Assembly: GCA_023428885.1 (NCBI GenBank)
Contig: JAEYWQ010000153.1
Location: forward strand, 1-32,478
Source of the DNA: Bacillota bacterium
GTDB lineage: Bacteria; Bacillota; Clostridia; Lachnospirales; Lachnospiraceae
Length of the DNA stretch: 32,478 bases
Direction: 5' to 3'
Shown one piece after another: positions 6,578-14,756 of this stretch (the stretch's first letter is position 1; each line of letters begins with the position of its first letter). Both the position numbers and the translations under genes were made by a program. Below the pieces are notes generated by a model. The model did not search any database. It was not told where the DNA came from and saw only the letters and a program-made list of their open reading frames with translations.

Positions 6578-8650
6578 ATGCCAAAAAATTTAGTTATTGT
6601 GGAATCACCCGCGAAAGCCAAAACGATTAAGAAGTTTTTGGGGGCGAATTATGAAGTGTTAGCTTCGAATGGGCATGTGCGTGATTTTCCAAAGAGTCAC
6701 ATGGGGATTGATTTTGAACATGGTTATGAACCTAAATATATAACAATACGTGGGAAGGGAGACTTGTTAGCAAAGCTTCGTAAGGAAGCAAAAAAAGCAG
6801 ATAAAGTGTACCTGGCGACTGACCCTGACCGCGAGGGAGAAGCGATTTCCTGGCATTTAGCACATTCCTTAAAGCTTAATGATAAGAACACAAGCAGAAT
6901 CACATTTAATGAGATTACGAAAAATGCGATTAAGAATTCCATTAAGGAAGCTAGAGAGATTGATATGAATCTTGTAGATTCCCAACAAGCAAGAAGAATG
7001 CTGGACCGTATGGTTGGATATTGTATCAGCCCACTTCTTTGGGCGAAGGTTAAGAGAGGGCTTAGCGCAGGACGTGTGCAATCTGTAGCCTTACGTATTA
7101 TCTGTGACAGGGAAGAAGAAATCAATGCATTTGTTCCTCAAGAGTATTGGCATTTGGAAGCTGAGTTTGCCATGAAAGGCGAGAAGAAGCCTTTGGTTGC
7201 TAAGTTTTATGGAAAAGCCGATAAAAAGCTTACAATCTCAACGGAAGATGAGATGAAAGCAATCTTAAGTGAATTAAAGGGTGGACAGTTTAAGATTACA
7301 GAGGTAAAAAACGGTGAACGTCAAAAAAAAGCACCACTTCCATTTACCACAAGTACCCTGCAACAAGAAGCAGCAAAGGTTTTAAATTACTCGACACAAA
7401 AAACAATGCGATTAGCGCAGCAGCTATACGAAGGAATCGACGTGAAGGGACATGGGACCATTGGTTTGATCTCCTATCTACGTACCGACTCTGTTCGAGT
7501 ATCAGACGAAGCGGATGCTTCTGCAAGAGCTTATATTAAAGAGAATTATGGAGAACAGTTTGTAACAACAGTGGATGTGAATAAAGCAACTGGCAAGAAG
7601 ATTCAGGATGCACATGAAGCCATTCGCCCAACTTATATTGAGATGACTCCTGTGATAATCAAAGAATCTCTAAGCAGAGATCAATTTCGTTTGTATCAAT
7701 TAATCTGGAAACGTTTTGTTGCAAGCAGGATGCAAACAGCTAGATATGAAACTCAATCTGCAAAGATTGATGGAAATGGATATCGATTTACAATGGCTGC
7801 CTCACAACGTGTTTTTGATGGTTTTATGACAGTATATCAGAACGAAGATGAGGAAGAGGATAACAGCAGCACAAGTTTAAAGAAGTTAGAATCTGGAAGT
7901 GAATTATTTTTAAACCATTTGAATGAAAGCCAACACTTTACGCAACCACCAGCTCACTATACCGAAGCATCATTGGTTAAAACGTTAGAGGAACTAGGAA
8001 TTGGTAGACCAAGTACGTATGCGCCTACAATTACAACCATTATTGCAAGACGCTATGTGATTAAAGAAAATAAGAATCTCTATGTAACAGAGCTTGGAGA
8101 AATCGTTAATAAGATTATGAAACAGGCATTTCCTAGCATAGTAGATGTTAATTTTACAGTAAATTTGGAAGCTTTACTTGATGGAGTGGAAGATGGTAAT
8201 GTGAATTGGAAGACTGTTGTGAGTAACTTCTATCCGGATTTGGAGATTGCAGTTGCAGATGCAGAGAATCAATTAGAACAGATCACCATCGAAGATGAGA
8301 AGACGGATGTCATTTGTTCAGAATGTGGTCGAAATATGGTATTTAAATATGGACCTCATGGAAAATTCCTCGCATGTCCAGGTTTTCCTGAGTGTCGTAA
8401 TACAAAGCCATATTTTGAAAAAACAGGTGTATCTTGTCCGAAATGTGGTGGAGACATCATCATCAAGAAAACCAAAAAAGGTAGACGGTTCTACGGCTGT
8501 GAGAATAATCCAGAGTGTGATTTTATGTCTTGGCAAAAGCCATCTGGAGAATTGTGCCCAAGATGTAGTGGTGCATTGGTTGAAAAGGGTGCAAAACTTG
8601 TATGTATTAGCGAAAATTGTGGCTATAATAAGAACAAGTCAGGCGAGTAA
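6578..8650 (+). CDS. topA: DNA topoisomerase I (type IA)
   Basis: TopA relaxes negatively supercoiled DNA by cutting one strand through a 5'-phosphotyrosine. The 690-residue protein begins with a TOPRIM domain (NLVIVESPAKAKTIKKFLG with E9; TDPDREGEAISWHLA with the metal-binding D82, D84, E86). The catalytic tyrosine is Y300 in GLISYLRTDSVR. The conserved HEAIRPTY and GIGRPSTYAPTI motifs follow. From residue 580 there are three C-terminal zinc ribbons (CSECG...CPGFPEC, CPKCGG...CENNPEC, CPRCSG...CISENC), typical of Firmicute enzymes. The ATG has AGGGGAG at 6 nt. Its own promoter and terminator bracket it. A sequence frame inside it (8295-8672) is a shadow. Upstream dprA, often a neighbour of topA, is absent. 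Confidence 0.98.
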   Translation: MPKNLVIVESPAKAKTIKKFLGANYEVLASNGHVRDFPKSHMGIDFEHGYEPKYITIRGKGDLLAKLRKEAKKADKVYLATDPDREGEAISWHLAHSLKLNDKNTSRITFNEITKNAIKNSIKEAREIDMNLVDSQQARRMLDRMVGYCISPLLWAKVKRGLSAGRVQSVALRIICDREEEINAFVPQEYWHLEAEFAMKGEKKPLVAKFYGKADKKLTISTEDEMKAILSELKGGQFKITEVKNGERQKKAPLPFTTSTLQQEAAKVLNYSTQKTMRLAQQLYEGIDVKGHGTIGLISYLRTDSVRVSDEADASARAYIKENYGEQFVTTVDVNKATGKKIQDAHEAIRPTYIEMTPVIIKESLSRDQFRLYQLIWKRFVASRMQTARYETQSAKIDGNGYRFTMAASQRVFDGFMTVYQNEDEEEDNSSTSLKKLESGSELFLNHLNESQHFTQPPAHYTEASLVKTLEELGIGRPSTYAPTITTIIARRYVIKENKNLYVTELGEIVNKIMKQAFPSIVDVNFTVNLEALLDGVEDGNVNWKTVVSNFYPDLEIAVADAENQLEQITIEDEKTDVICSECGRNMVFKYGPHGKFLACPGFPECRNTKPYFEKTGVSCPKCGGDIIIKKTKKGRRFYGCENNPECDFMSWQKPSGELCPRCSGALVEKGAKLVCISENCGYNKNKSGE

Positions 8651-8692
8651 CCGGCTATTGTTTATGATTTAGTAAAAACAAATCAAAATATT

Positions 8693-8733
8693 AGAGATTG
8701 TTTGTGAACTGCAAGCAATCTCTTTCTTTTTCA
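8693..8733 (+). terminator. Intrinsic terminator after topA
   Basis: AGAGATTG (8693-8700) pairs with CAATCTCT (8716-8723), with further TT/AA pairing inside. It is followed by TTCTTTTTC. It lies 42 nt after the topA stop. Confidence 0.75.
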
Positions 8734-8789
8734 AAAAAAATAGATATTTGAAAAAAATCTTAAAAATTAAGCAAAATGTGCGTCAAAAC

Positions 8790-8812
8790 AACAATATTAG
8801 TATTGTTTTTTA
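8790..8812 (+). promoter_or_regulatory. Inverted repeat overlapping the codY -35 region
   Basis: AACAATA-TTAG-TATTGTT is a perfect 7-bp inverted repeat followed by five Ts. Its right arm covers the -35 box of the codY promoter (8803-8808). It could be an operator or a weak terminator protecting codY from topA read-through. It does not match the known CodY box AATTTTCWGAAAATT. Confidence 0.45.
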
Positions 8813-8831
8813 AAAAAAACTATGCTAGAAT
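8803..8831 (+). promoter_or_regulatory. Probable sigma-A promoter of codY
   Basis: There is a -35 TTGTTT at 8803-8808, a 17-bp spacer with an A tract, and a -10 TAGAAT at 8826-8831. The start would be near 8838, leaving a leader of about 77 nt. That leader carries a small ATATAC/GTATAT hairpin (about 8857-8875). Confidence 0.6.
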
Positions 8832-8914
8832 TATTGTCATAGCCGCATAGGCAGAATATACCACTTTAGTATATGCAAATAGAAGGCCAGAAGGTAGGTC
8901 ACGGGGGTTCTTAA

Positions 8915-9682
8915 ATGAGCGTACAATTATTGGACAAGACGAGGAAAATTAATAAGTTATTGCATAATAATAACTCACACAAAGTTGTATTCAATGACAT
9001 CTGTTTAGTTCTTAGTGATATCCTAGAATCCAACATACTTGTAATTAGTAAAAAGGGAAAAGTTTTAGGTATCAAAAATCGTGTCGATATTGCACCAATT
9101 GGGGAATTAATTAAAGATGCTGTTGGTGGCTACATCGATAATATGTTAAATGAAAGATTACTTAACATATTGTCTACAAAAGAAAATGTGAATTTAGCTA
9201 CTCTAGGATTTGAGTTTGATGGCGTGAATGATTATCAAGCGATAATTACTCCAATCGATATTGCAGGCGAAAGATTAGGATCCTTATTCTTATACAAGAG
9301 TAGAGAACAATACTCCATTGACGATATTATTTTGAGCGAATATGGTACTACGGTAGTTGGACTTGAGATGATGCGTTCTGTGAATGAAGAAAATGCAGAA
9401 GAAAATAGAAAAGTACATATCGTAAGATCGGCTATAAGTACGCTCTCTTTTTCAGAATTAGAGGCGATAACTCATATCTTCGAGGAATTAGAGGGAAATG
9501 AGGGAATCTTAGTTGCTAGCAAGATAGCTGACCGAGTTGGAATCACAAGATCTGTTATTGTGAATGCTCTTCGTAAGTTTGAGAGTGCTGGTGTAATCGA
9601 GTCTAGATCTTCCGGTATGAAGGGTACCTACATTAAAGTATTAAATGATGTGGTATTCGATGAATTAAAAAAGATGAAATAA
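8915..9682 (+). CDS. codY: GTP-sensing global transcriptional regulator CodY
   Basis: CodY binds GTP and branched-chain amino acids and represses or activates genes for nutrient scavenging, motility and virulence in low-GC Gram-positives. The 255-residue protein has an N-terminal GAF-type sensor (about 1-155), a linker helix, and a C-terminal winged helix-turn-helix. The recognition stretch ASKIADRVGITRSVIVNALR (201-220), followed by SAGVIESRSSGMKGTYIKVLN, is nearly invariant in the family. Length is close to the usual 259. The ATG follows a G-rich but imperfect ribosome site (GGGGG, about 8903-8908). It sits immediately before the flagellar operon, as in Bacillus. The clpQ/clpY/xerC genes that precede it there are missing here. 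It has its own promoter and terminator. Confidence 0.97.
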   Translation: MSVQLLDKTRKINKLLHNNNSHKVVFNDICLVLSDILESNILVISKKGKVLGIKNRVDIAPIGELIKDAVGGYIDNMLNERLLNILSTKENVNLATLGFEFDGVNDYQAIITPIDIAGERLGSLFLYKSREQYSIDDIILSEYGTTVVGLEMMRSVNEENAEENRKVHIVRSAISTLSFSELEAITHIFEELEGNEGILVASKIADRVGITRSVIVNALRKFESAGVIESRSSGMKGTYIKVLNDVVFDELKKMK

Positions 9683-9702
9683 TAAGCAAGTAGATTATAA
9701 TG

Positions 9703-9746
9703 AAACATCAATAGATTGAGAAATCAAGATATTGATGTTTTTTTTT
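9703..9746 (+). terminator. Intrinsic terminator after codY
   Basis: AAACATCAATA (9703-9713) pairs with TATTGATGTTT (9730-9740), with a 16-nt loop containing a further GATT/AATC pairing. A run of nine Ts (9738-9746) ends it. This is a strong canonical terminator, isolating codY from flgB. Confidence 0.85.
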
Positions 9747-9829
9747 GCGTAATATAGGAAAGTGGTCCTAGATTAACAGACATAAAACTACAATTTGTTG
9801 TATTGACCAACATATTTTTTAAATATATC

Positions 9830-9859
9830 TTGTGTTTTTATTAAGAATTATTATATAAT
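9830..9859 (+). promoter_or_regulatory. Probable promoter of the flagellar operon
   Basis: A perfect -10 TATAAT at 9854-9859 stands 18 bp after TTGTGT (9830-9835). A second candidate is TTGACC (9803-9808)-17-TATCTT (9826-9831). Both are sigma-A type. I see no convincing sigma-D motif (TAAA-N15-GCCGATAT) before flgB. This suits an early flagellar operon read by the vegetative sigma factor. Confidence 0.55.
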
Positions 9860-9936
9860 GCTTATATATTATTTAAACTTTATTTTTACTAGATATTGTG
9901 TTAGATGGTAAAAAAAGGGAATGAAAGAAAACAGCT

Positions 9937-9971
9937 CCAAATGATTTGGTGTTAGCATAGGAATGGATTCC
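9937..9971 (+). promoter_or_regulatory. Two short palindromes in the flgB leader
   Basis: CCAAAT-G-ATTTGG (9937-9949) and GGAATGGATTCC (9960-9971) lie 10 nt apart in the presumed 5' leader, ending 12 nt before the ribosome site. The first is too tight for a stable hairpin and looks more like a dyad protein site. Function is unknown. Confidence 0.4.
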
Positions 9972-9998
9972 GAATAAAGAAAAGAGGAAGGAATTGAA

Positions 9999-10388
9999 AT
10001 GATAGGATCGAATGCATTTAATTATATCAATGTACTTGATAAAGCAGCAGATGCTAGCTTTTTACGTCAAACAGTATTAAGTAATAACATTGCAAACGTT
10101 GATACTCCGAATTACAAGAGAAAAGACGTCACTTTCGAATCTTACCTACAAAAACAACTAGATGGAGACGGGTCACTGGATAGCAAGGTCGCGAATGCGA
10201 ATTTATCTAAGTTACAAGCTTCAATTTATACAGATCAAAAGGAATTAAGTTATCGTTTTGATGGAAATAACGTAGATATTGATACAGAAGAAGCAAGCTC
10301 TGCTGAGACACAGGTAAAATACTATATGTTACTGGAATCTATGACACAGGAATTTAGCAGATTAAGAACTGTATTACAGGGTCGTTAG
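9999..10388 (+). CDS. flgB: Flagellar basal-body rod protein FlgB
   Basis: FlgB is a proximal rod subunit, exported by the flagellar type III system and assembled with FlgC and FliE on the MS ring. The 129-residue product is the normal size. It has the N-terminal rod/hook motif NNIANVDTPNYKRKDVTFE (about 28-46) and a C-terminal heptad stretch ending MTQEFSRLRTVLQGR, which forms the coiled D0 domain. GAGGAAGG stands 7 nt before the ATG. It is the first gene of the flagellar operon, and its promoter and leader are in the preceding gap. flgC follows after 25 nt. Confidence 0.96.
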   Translation: MIGSNAFNYINVLDKAADASFLRQTVLSNNIANVDTPNYKRKDVTFESYLQKQLDGDGSLDSKVANANLSKLQASIYTDQKELSYRFDGNNVDIDTEEASSAETQVKYYMLLESMTQEFSRLRTVLQGR

Positions 10389-10413
10389 TAGTTAGAGTAA
10401 GTAGGAGGTAATT

Positions 10414-10866
10414 ATGTCATTTTATAATGCACTCAATATCAGTGCTAGCGGGATGTCAGCACAGAGACTTCGTATGGATTTGATTTCACAAAATATAGCA
10501 AATGTAAACACCACAAGGGATGCCAATGGAGAACCTTATCGCAGACAGACAGCAGTGTTTGCAGAACAAGAATCAAACCAATTTGGAAGTTTGCTATCAC
10601 AAGCAACTACACGTAAAAATTCAGAAAAAAATGGAAGCGGTGTTAAGGTAACAGCAATCGTTGAAGATCATGTAACTGCAATGAAGACCGTATATGATCC
10701 TTCTCACCCGGATGCAGATGAATCAGGTTATGTTACTTATCCAAATGTAAATACAGTAACTGAAATGACAAACCTGATCGATGCTACACGCTCTTTCGAA
10801 GCAAATGTGACAGCATTCAATGCAACAAAAAATATGCTGTTAAAAGGCTTGGAAGTCGGTAAATAA
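10414..10866 (+). CDS. flgC: Flagellar basal-body rod protein FlgC
   Basis: FlgC is a rod subunit between FlgB and the distal rod. The 150-residue protein carries the family start (NISASGMSAQRLRMDLISQN followed by IANVNTTRDANGEPYRRQ) and the C-terminal helix signature VTEMTNLIDATRSFEANVTA, the D0 region shared by rod, hook and hook-filament junction proteins. TAGGAGG lies 6 nt before the ATG. It is co-transcribed with flgB (25 nt upstream) and fliE (29 nt downstream). Length and motifs are normal. Confidence 0.97.
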   Translation: MSFYNALNISASGMSAQRLRMDLISQNIANVNTTRDANGEPYRRQTAVFAEQESNQFGSLLSQATTRKNSEKNGSGVKVTAIVEDHVTAMKTVYDPSHPDADESGYVTYPNVNTVTEMTNLIDATRSFEANVTAFNATKNMLLKGLEVGK

Positions 10867-10895
10867 AGAATGAAGGGTGTAGGAGGGGATAAAAC

Positions 10896-11216
10896 ATGGA
10901 TATAGCAAGCATTGGCTCTACCATAGGGACAAGTAATTTAACTACAGGAATATTAAAAGCATCAGAGCAAACAACGGAAAATCGTAATACTACTTTTGAA
11001 ATGGTGTTCCAATCAGCGCTAGGCTTAATTCAGGAAACAAATGCATATACCGAAGAAGCGGAACAGGCGGAAATGGATTATGCAATGGGGCTTACCAATA
11101 GCACACATGACTTACAAGTTGCCCAGGCGAAAGCCAGCATTTCACTCCAATATACCGTTGCGGTAAGAAATGCAGTATTAGATGCATATAAAGAGATTAT
11201 GCAATTACAATTTTAG
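10896..11216 (+). CDS. fliE: Flagellar hook-basal body complex protein FliE
   Basis: FliE joins the MS ring to the rod and is the first rod component exported. The 106-residue protein is typical in size. The C-terminal half reads NSTHDLQVAQAKASISLQYT followed by VAVRNAVLDAYKEIMQLQF, the conserved FliE signature (E/H-DLQVAxxKAxxxLxxxVxVRNKxxxAYxEIMxMxx). A GTAGGAGGGG ribosome site precedes the ATG. It stands between flgC and fliF, as in nearly all Firmicute fla operons. Confidence 0.95.
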   Translation: MDIASIGSTIGTSNLTTGILKASEQTTENRNTTFEMVFQSALGLIQETNAYTEEAEQAEMDYAMGLTNSTHDLQVAQAKASISLQYTVAVRNAVLDAYKEIMQLQF

Positions 11217-11233
11217 CATAAGAGGGTTAAAAC

Positions 11234-12823
11234 ATGCAGGAACGAATTAAACAGATACCTGTCAGACTACTAGAGATATGGAAGAAGTATACAAAAAAAC
11301 AAAAGGTCATCATTATAAGTGTTGTTGGCGTGGTTGTTGTTTTGTTATCTCTTCTTATTTTCTTGCTCGGCAGGACGGAATACGTAGAATTGGGTCAATT
11401 TGAAGATGTGGCAACAGCCGGACAAGCGGTTGATTTGCTGGAGGAAGCGGGAATTGCATATAAGGTAAATAGTGATAATGTCACGATTGATGTAGATGCC
11501 AAGAGAAAAACAGAAGCGGTTTACCTCATTGAAGATAGTGATTTGAAATCTAAAGCTAAGTTTTCAATTGAGCAGCTTCTAGAAAATGATATGAGTACAA
11601 CAAATTACGACAAGCAGCTAAGGCTACATCTTTACTATCAGAGTGACTTAGAAGAACTGTTGGAAAAGCAAGAGGGTATTGAAGAAGCGAGTATTAGTTA
11701 CTTACCAAGTGATACTCGTACTAGTATCTTAGAAACACAAAAAGATATTGGGACTAGCGTATTCTTAACAATCAACGATAAGTTCAAAAAATCTTCTGCT
11801 GAAGCCATTGCTATCACAATTGCAAATAGCATAGGTAATGCTACAACAGATAAAATCAAGGTAATTGATCAATATGGTAATTTGTTATTTAATGGACCTG
11901 CAGATGATGAAGAACAGTCAGCTAATGCTACGTTAGAATACACGAAGCAAGTGGATGCGTATTACAATGATTTAGTAACACGCTTTGCTTTAATGAATGG
12001 TTTTGATTTTGTAGAACCAAGTTTTCATCTAGACATTAATTTCGATAGGGAAACGGTAGAATTCCGTGAATATATAGCAGCAGAAGGTCAAGAACAGGGC
12101 TTATATCAATCTTGGAACAAGATTACATCAGAAAACCAAGCAGCAAGCGGAGACATCCCTGGTACTGATTCTAATGATGATGTGGATTATTATGTACAAG
12201 AAAGTAACTCAGGAAATAGCTCTTATGAAGAAATTAATATAAACTACTTACCAAGTGAACGTTTAACAAAAACAGTGAAAAGTTGGGGGGTAGTAAATTC
12301 TGACAACTCCTCAGTAGCGATCGCGTTAAAAAAGGTAAAGGATGTTACAGAAGAAAATCTAGAGACACTTGGTTTATTAAATGATATGTCTTATGAGGAG
12401 TATATTCTTCGTAATTCTGACCCAGTTGAAGTAGCAGTCAACGAAGAATGGTATAAGTTCTTTTCTGATGTAACTGGTATCTCTGAAAACAACATATCAG
12501 TTAAGATTTATGAGGTAACCAACTTTATTGATACTCCTAAAGAAGATGTAAATTGGTCCTTTATATTAAAGATAGTTTTATTTGCCATGATTCTTGGTTT
12601 ATTAATATTTGTGGTATTTAGAGGAATGTCACCGGTAGAAGTAACAGAAATTGAACCGGAGTTATCTGTTGAGCAATTGCTTGCTACAACTAAGGAAAAC
12701 CAATCCTTAGATGACATTGAATTTAGCGAAAAATCAGAAACGAAACGTATGATAGAGAAATTTGTCGATGAAAATCCTGATGCGGTTGCTAACTTGCTCC
12801 GTAATTGGTTGCAGGATGAATAG
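11234..12823 (+). CDS. fliF: Flagellar MS-ring protein FliF
   Basis: FliF forms the MS ring in the cytoplasmic membrane, the platform for rod, C ring and export gate. The 529-residue protein has a first membrane helix (about residues 24-46), a YscJ/FliF ring-building region (for example LYYQSDLEELLEKQEGIEEA, residues 136-155), a large extracytoplasmic beta-collar part rich in D/E/S/N, and a second membrane helix (about 441-463). The C-terminal cytoplasmic tail (ENPDAVANLLRNWLQDE) is the FliG-binding segment. AGAGGG precedes the ATG. fliG follows after 20 nt. Length is normal for the family. Confidence 0.96.
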   Translation: MQERIKQIPVRLLEIWKKYTKKQKVIIISVVGVVVVLLSLLIFLLGRTEYVELGQFEDVATAGQAVDLLEEAGIAYKVNSDNVTIDVDAKRKTEAVYLIEDSDLKSKAKFSIEQLLENDMSTTNYDKQLRLHLYYQSDLEELLEKQEGIEEASISYLPSDTRTSILETQKDIGTSVFLTINDKFKKSSAEAIAITIANSIGNATTDKIKVIDQYGNLLFNGPADDEEQSANATLEYTKQVDAYYNDLVTRFALMNGFDFVEPSFHLDINFDRETVEFREYIAAEGQEQGLYQSWNKITSENQAASGDIPGTDSNDDVDYYVQESNSGNSSYEEININYLPSERLTKTVKSWGVVNSDNSSVAIALKKVKDVTEENLETLGLLNDMSYEEYILRNSDPVEVAVNEEWYKFFSDVTGISENNISVKIYEVTNFIDTPKEDVNWSFILKIVLFAMILGLLIFVVFRGMSPVEVTEIEPELSVEQLLATTKENQSLDDIEFSEKSETKRMIEKFVDENPDAVANLLRNWLQDE

Positions 12824-12843
12824 ATAAAGTCAGGAGGTAGTTT

Positions 12844-13863
12844 ATGGCAAAGCAACAAGGAATATCAGAAATGAGTGGTGTTCAAAAGTCAGCAATTCTC
12901 TTGATTTCGCTTGGACCTGAACGCTCAGCATCGATTTTTAAGCATTTAAAGGAAGACGAGATAGAGCAATTAACACTTGAAATAGCAAATACCAGAAGTA
13001 TTGCTCCTAGTACTAAGGAAGCTGTACTGGAAGAATTCTACCAGGTGTGTCTAGCACAGCAGTATATAGCAGAAGGTGGTATCTCCTATGCTAAGGATCT
13101 GTTAGAGAAAGCTCTTGGTGAAGAAAAGGCAAAAGAGGTATTAGGAAAGTTAACTGCATCTCTACAAGTTCGTCCTTTCGAATTTGTTCGCAAAACAGAT
13201 GCAAACCAGTTACTAAACTTTATACAAGACGAGCATCCTCAGACCATAGCCTTGATTCTATCTTATTTGTCAACTTCACAATCTGCTACGATTATTGCCT
13301 CCTTGTCTCCGGATAAGCAGGCGGATGTAGCTAAGCGTATTGCTCAGATGGACCGTACCTCACCAGATGTTATTAAAGAAGTGGAACGTGTACTTGAGAG
13401 AAAGTTATCTTCTCTGGTAAATCAAGATTACACCATTGCAGGTGGTGTGGATTCCATCGTAGATATCTTAAACTCTGTGGATCGTGGTACCGAGAAACAC
13501 ATCATGGAAAGCTTGGAATTGGATGCGCCTGAGTTGGCAGACGAAATTAGAAGAAAAATGTTCGTATTCGAAGATATTGTATCCTTGGATAACAGATCAA
13601 TACAGCGTGTTCTTCGTGAAGTGGATAATAACGAATTGGCTATTGCGCTTAAGAGTACAACAGACGAAGTTCAAGAACTTATCTTTAATAACTTATCTAA
13701 GCGTCTTGCTGCGATGATTAAAGAAGATATGGAATTCATGGGACCTGTACGTCTTAAGGATGTGGAAGAAGCTCAGCAGAAAATTGTTAATATCATTCGT
13801 AAACTAGAAGACTCAGCAGAAATCGTTGTGTCCCGTGGTGGAGGTGACGAAATCGTTGTCTAA
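12844..13863 (+). CDS. fliG: Flagellar motor switch protein FliG
   Basis: FliG is the C-ring component that couples the MS ring to the MotA stator and generates torque. The 339-residue product shows the N-terminal FliF-binding domain (MSGVQKSAILLISLGPERSA...), the middle EHPQT motif (QDEHPQTIALILSYL, about 122-136), and the C-terminal torque domain. The torque domain includes MFVFEDIVSLDNRSIQRVLR and the charged helix KRLAAMIKEDMEFMGPVRLK. AGGAGG is 6 nt upstream. The last codons carry the ribosome site of fliH, and the two genes overlap by 8 bp, which suggests translational coupling. Confidence 0.97.
   Translation: MAKQQGISEMSGVQKSAILLISLGPERSASIFKHLKEDEIEQLTLEIANTRSIAPSTKEAVLEEFYQVCLAQQYIAEGGISYAKDLLEKALGEEKAKEVLGKLTASLQVRPFEFVRKTDANQLLNFIQDEHPQTIALILSYLSTSQSATIIASLSPDKQADVAKRIAQMDRTSPDVIKEVERVLERKLSSLVNQDYTIAGGVDSIVDILNSVDRGTEKHIMESLELDAPELADEIRRKMFVFEDIVSLDNRSIQRVLREVDNNELAIALKSTTDEVQELIFNNLSKRLAAMIKEDMEFMGPVRLKDVEEAQQKIVNIIRKLEDSAEIVVSRGGGDEIVV
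13840..13858 (+). promoter_or_regulatory. fliH ribosome binding site and TTG start inside fliG
   Basis: GGAGGTGA at 13840-13847 is a perfect Shine-Dalgarno for the TTG at 13856-13858. In the fliG frame the same bases encode part of the terminal GGGDEIVV. This decides the fliH start and implies that fliG translation exposes or feeds fliH initiation. Confidence 0.8.
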
Positions 13864-14734
13864 TCTAATTAAAGCTTATTCGATTCGATACAGTGATGAG
13901 AATAAGCGTATTGTTGACACAAATGCTGCAGCTGAAGCAAAAATAAAACATTATCTAGAACTGCTTGACATCAAGGAATCTCCTCAGAACAATGTTGAAC
14001 AAGGAGATGGTATTGACTTTGTTCCAGGACTATTTGCCTCTGCTGTGGAAGAAATACCCGGTGAGGAACAAGAGGAATTAATTAGAAATCAACAGTTAAT
14101 GCAAGAAGGTAATCAAGTTGGTCAACCAGATGCTTTGGTTGTGGAAAAAGCAGCAGCAATCATAGACGAAGCCAAGGAAGAAGTAAAGCGCATCTTAGAG
14201 GAAGGAAGAAAAGAAGCTTATGCTAACGCAGAGCAAATAAAAGAAGAGGCGTATGCAACTGGTTATCAAGAAGGCTTTGAAAAGGCAATGAAGGAAATCG
14301 ACCTTCTAAAGAAGAATATCGAAGCAGATAAGCAACAATTAGCTGTGGAGTATGAAAAAAAGGTAAGAGAGTTTGAACCTGTTTTTGCAAATCTATTGAT
14401 TGCATATATCAAACGATTTACAGGAGTAATTCTTGATGATAAAAAAGATATCATTCTATATCTGCTAGAGCAAGAATTGCTTAATATAGAAAGCAGCAAA
14501 GTTTATCTGATTCATGTTTCGAAAGAAGATTATGATATGGTTCATTCTAAGAAACATGAGATAGCATGGAAAGTCAATGAAAATGCGGAAATTGAGATTA
14601 TTGAGGACCGTATGTTAACCCGTGCACAATGCTTAATTGAAACAGACAGTCGTATTATAGACTGTAGTTTAGATGTACAATTAAAGAATTTAGTGCAAGA
14701 TCTAAAATTATTAGCGGGGCCAAAAGAAGCTTAA
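13856..14734 (+). CDS. fliH: Flagellar export ATPase regulator FliH (TTG start)
   Basis: FliH dimers bind the ATPase FliI and tether it to the C ring, helping deliver export substrates. Starting at TTG 13856 the protein is 292 residues and opens with (M)SNLIKAYSIRYSDENKR, the common clostridial FliH N-terminus. A TTG at 13826 and GTGs at 13835, 13838 and 13844 are in frame. Only TTG 13856 has a perfect Shine-Dalgarno, GGAGGTGA at 13840-13847, spaced 8 nt. A long charged coiled coil (about residues 90-180, rich in E, K, A) and a V-ATPase subunit-E-like C-terminal domain follow, as expected. The start lies inside fliG. Confidence 0.92.
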   Translation: MSNLIKAYSIRYSDENKRIVDTNAAAEAKIKHYLELLDIKESPQNNVEQGDGIDFVPGLFASAVEEIPGEEQEELIRNQQLMQEGNQVGQPDALVVEKAAAIIDEAKEEVKRILEEGRKEAYANAEQIKEEAYATGYQEGFEKAMKEIDLLKKNIEADKQQLAVEYEKKVREFEPVFANLLIAYIKRFTGVILDDKKDIILYLLEQELLNIESSKVYLIHVSKEDYDMVHSKKHEIAWKVNENAEIEIIEDRMLTRAQCLIETDSRIIDCSLDVQLKNLVQDLKLLAGPKEA

Positions 14735-14756
14735 GAAGCTTAGTGTGGGGTAGCAT

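Larger units (their letters stand above)
9683..9998. other. codY-flgB intergenic region
   Basis: This 316-bp non-coding gap carries the codY terminator, one good and one weaker promoter candidate for the flagellar operon, and a leader of about 130 nt with two short inverted repeats. No open frame or known riboswitch is recognised. Confidence 0.7.

Noticed and set aside
6724..7125. 133-codon minus-strand frame inside topA and similar long shadow frames in fliF, fliG, flgE, motA and fliM
   Set aside because: They lie fully within well-recognised genes on the other strand and have no ribosome site or family resemblance.
8295..8672. 125-codon plus-strand frame overlapping the end of topA
   Set aside because: Out-of-frame reading of the zinc-ribbon region; the topA frame is intact and carries all cysteines.
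8740..8914. CodY box in the codY upstream region
   Set aside because: No sequence close to AATTTTCWGAAAATT was found by eye; AT-rich segments only.
9895..9998. Sigma-D (sigma-28) promoter before flgB
   Set aside because: ATTCCGAATAA near 9967 looks faintly like the -10 element, but no TAAA box stands at the correct distance and the core differs from GCCGATAT.
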